DNA from: an uncultured Paracoccaceae bacterium
GTDB lineage: Bacteria > Pseudomonadota > Alphaproteobacteria > Rhodobacterales > Rhodobacteraceae
Length of the DNA: 64,000 nt
Direction of reading: 5' to 3'
Assembly (NCBI GenBank): GCA_947489705.1
Contig: CANLEQ010000005.1
Coordinates: 62,001 to 126,000 of the forward strand
Below the pieces are notes generated by a model. The model worked only from the letters and a program-made list of their open reading frames with translations, made no database searches and was not told where the DNA came from. Positions 62,891-64,000 of this stretch are shown here, piece by piece. The stretch's first letter is position 1. Every line of letters starts with the position of its first letter. Made by a program: the position numbers and the translations under genes.

Positions 62891-63033
62891 TGGGAAGGTC
62901 CCTCTATACTGCCGATTGCCTGCTTGGACGGCGGCCTTTCGCGACCGCTCTGGAAATACCTATATCCACAGGCGCGCATGCTGTCATCCTTTGCGATGAA
63001 CCGAAGCGGGGAATTGCCGCTCCGGCGCCGGAT

Positions 63034-64000
63034 TCACCCGTTGAGAAGCCGTGCCGCATCGCGGGCGAAATAGGTCAGGATGCCGTCGCATCCCGCGCGT
63101 TTGAAACCCTGCAGGGTTTCGAGCATCACGGCCTCACCGTCGAGCCAGCCCCGCTCGGCCGCGCCCTTGAGCATCGCGTACTCGCCGCTGACCTGATAGG
63201 CGAAGGTCGGTACGCCGAAATCGCGTTTCACACGGGTGCAGATGTCGAGATAGGGCATGCCCGGTTTGACCATCACCATGTCGGCGCCCTCGCCGAGGTC
63301 GCGCTCGACCAGGCGCATGGCTTCGTCGGTATTGCCCGGATCCATCTGGTAGGTCTTCTTGTCGCCGGTGAGCGCACCCGACGCGCCCACGGCGTCGCGG
63401 AACGGGCCGTAGAAGGCCGAGGCGTATTTGGCGGTGTATGACATGATAGCGACGTCCTTGAAGCCGTCGGCCTCGAGTGCCGCGCGCATGGCCCCGATCC
63501 GTCCGTCCATCATGTCGGACGGGCCGAGAATGTCGGCGCCGGCACGCGCCTGCGCCAGGGCCATCCGGACCAGCGCCGCGACGCTTTCGTCGTTGACGAT
63601 CACGCCATCGCGCACAATCCCGTCATGGCCGTTCGCGTTGTAGGGGTCAAGCGCCACGTCGGTCATCACCGCGATGTCGATCCCGGCCTCCTTGATCGCG
63701 CTGACCGCGCGGTTCGACAGGTTGTCGGGGTTCCACGCCTCCTCGCAGGTCTCGGTCTTGAGCGAGGCATCGGTGTAGGGAAAGATGCAGATCGCGGGAA
63801 TGCCCAGATCCGCCGCCTCGCGCGCCGCCTCCACCAACAGATCGACGCTCAGCCGTTCGACGCCCGGCATCGAGGGCACGTCGTCGCGTTCGCCGGTCCC
63901 GCCGCGCACGAAGGTCGGCCAGATGAAGTCACTCGTTTGGAGCCCTGTCTCACGAACCAGTCGGCGAAGCGGCTCGGTGCGGCGCAGCCGCCGGAATCTG
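63034..64000 (-). CDS. hemB: Delta-aminolevulinic acid dehydratase, partial (5' end outside window)
   Basis: RFRRLRRTEPLRRLVRETGLQTSDFIWPTFVRGGTGERDDVPSMPGVERLS...; frame open to the window edge. Confidence 0.95.
   Translation of the reverse strand, partial: RFRRLRRTEPLRRLVRETGLQTSDFIWPTFVRGGTGERDDVPSMPGVERLSVDLLVEAAREAADLGIPAICIFPYTDASLKTETCEEAWNPDNLSNRAVSAIKEAGIDIAVMTDVALDPYNANGHDGIVRDGVIVNDESVAALVRMALAQARAGADILGPSDMMDGRIGAMRAALEADGFKDVAIMSYTAKYASAFYGPFRDAVGASGALTGDKKTYQMDPGNTDEAMRLVERDLGEGADMVMVKPGMPYLDICTRVKRDFGVPTFAYQVSGEYAMLKGAAERGWLDGEAVMLETLQGFKRAGCDGILTYFARDAARLLNG

Overview
A high-GC chromosomal window from an alphaproteobacterium, most likely Rhodobacterales/Roseobacter-type (judged from gene families; no search was run). 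It is mostly core and metabolic genes: a partial hisB; an aceE-aceF-lpdA pyruvate dehydrogenase operon followed by a phasin-like gene; an in-frame waaA-glycosyltransferase fusion ORF; moaA; an acyl-CoA synthetase; an alpha-glucoside utilisation cluster (glk, GH1, aglEFGAK); guaB, rsmB-like, cckA, recA, alaS; a tRNA-Leu(CAA); guaA, katA, lipA, lpxD with an ACP and a KAS; a penicillin-acylase-family gene; trpE, ppiD-like and a partial hemB. No transposases, prophage or CRISPR arrays were seen. The most interesting part is 35.8-41.7 kb. It holds two co-directional putative stress operons: SRPBCC-ADH-SDR-SDR, and a YqjD/YqjE-like set of glycine-zipper membrane proteins with a holin-family protein. 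The second is preceded by an unannotated 22-aa hydrophobic microprotein ORF, and both operons share a GGAAC-N16/17-GCTT upstream motif. Regulatory sequence read directly from the DNA includes an exact TTAA-N7-TTAA (CtrA-type) box before cckA, two one-mismatch versions before a FemAB/GNAT-like gene and before a DUF6456-like gene, a GAAC-N7-GAAC SOS box before recA, a 20-aa leader ORF coupled by ATGA overlap to the DUF6456-like gene, and a promoter-to-terminator unit (candidate sRNA or attenuator) upstream of ialB. Family names come from recognising the proteins by eye and need HMM or BLAST confirmation.
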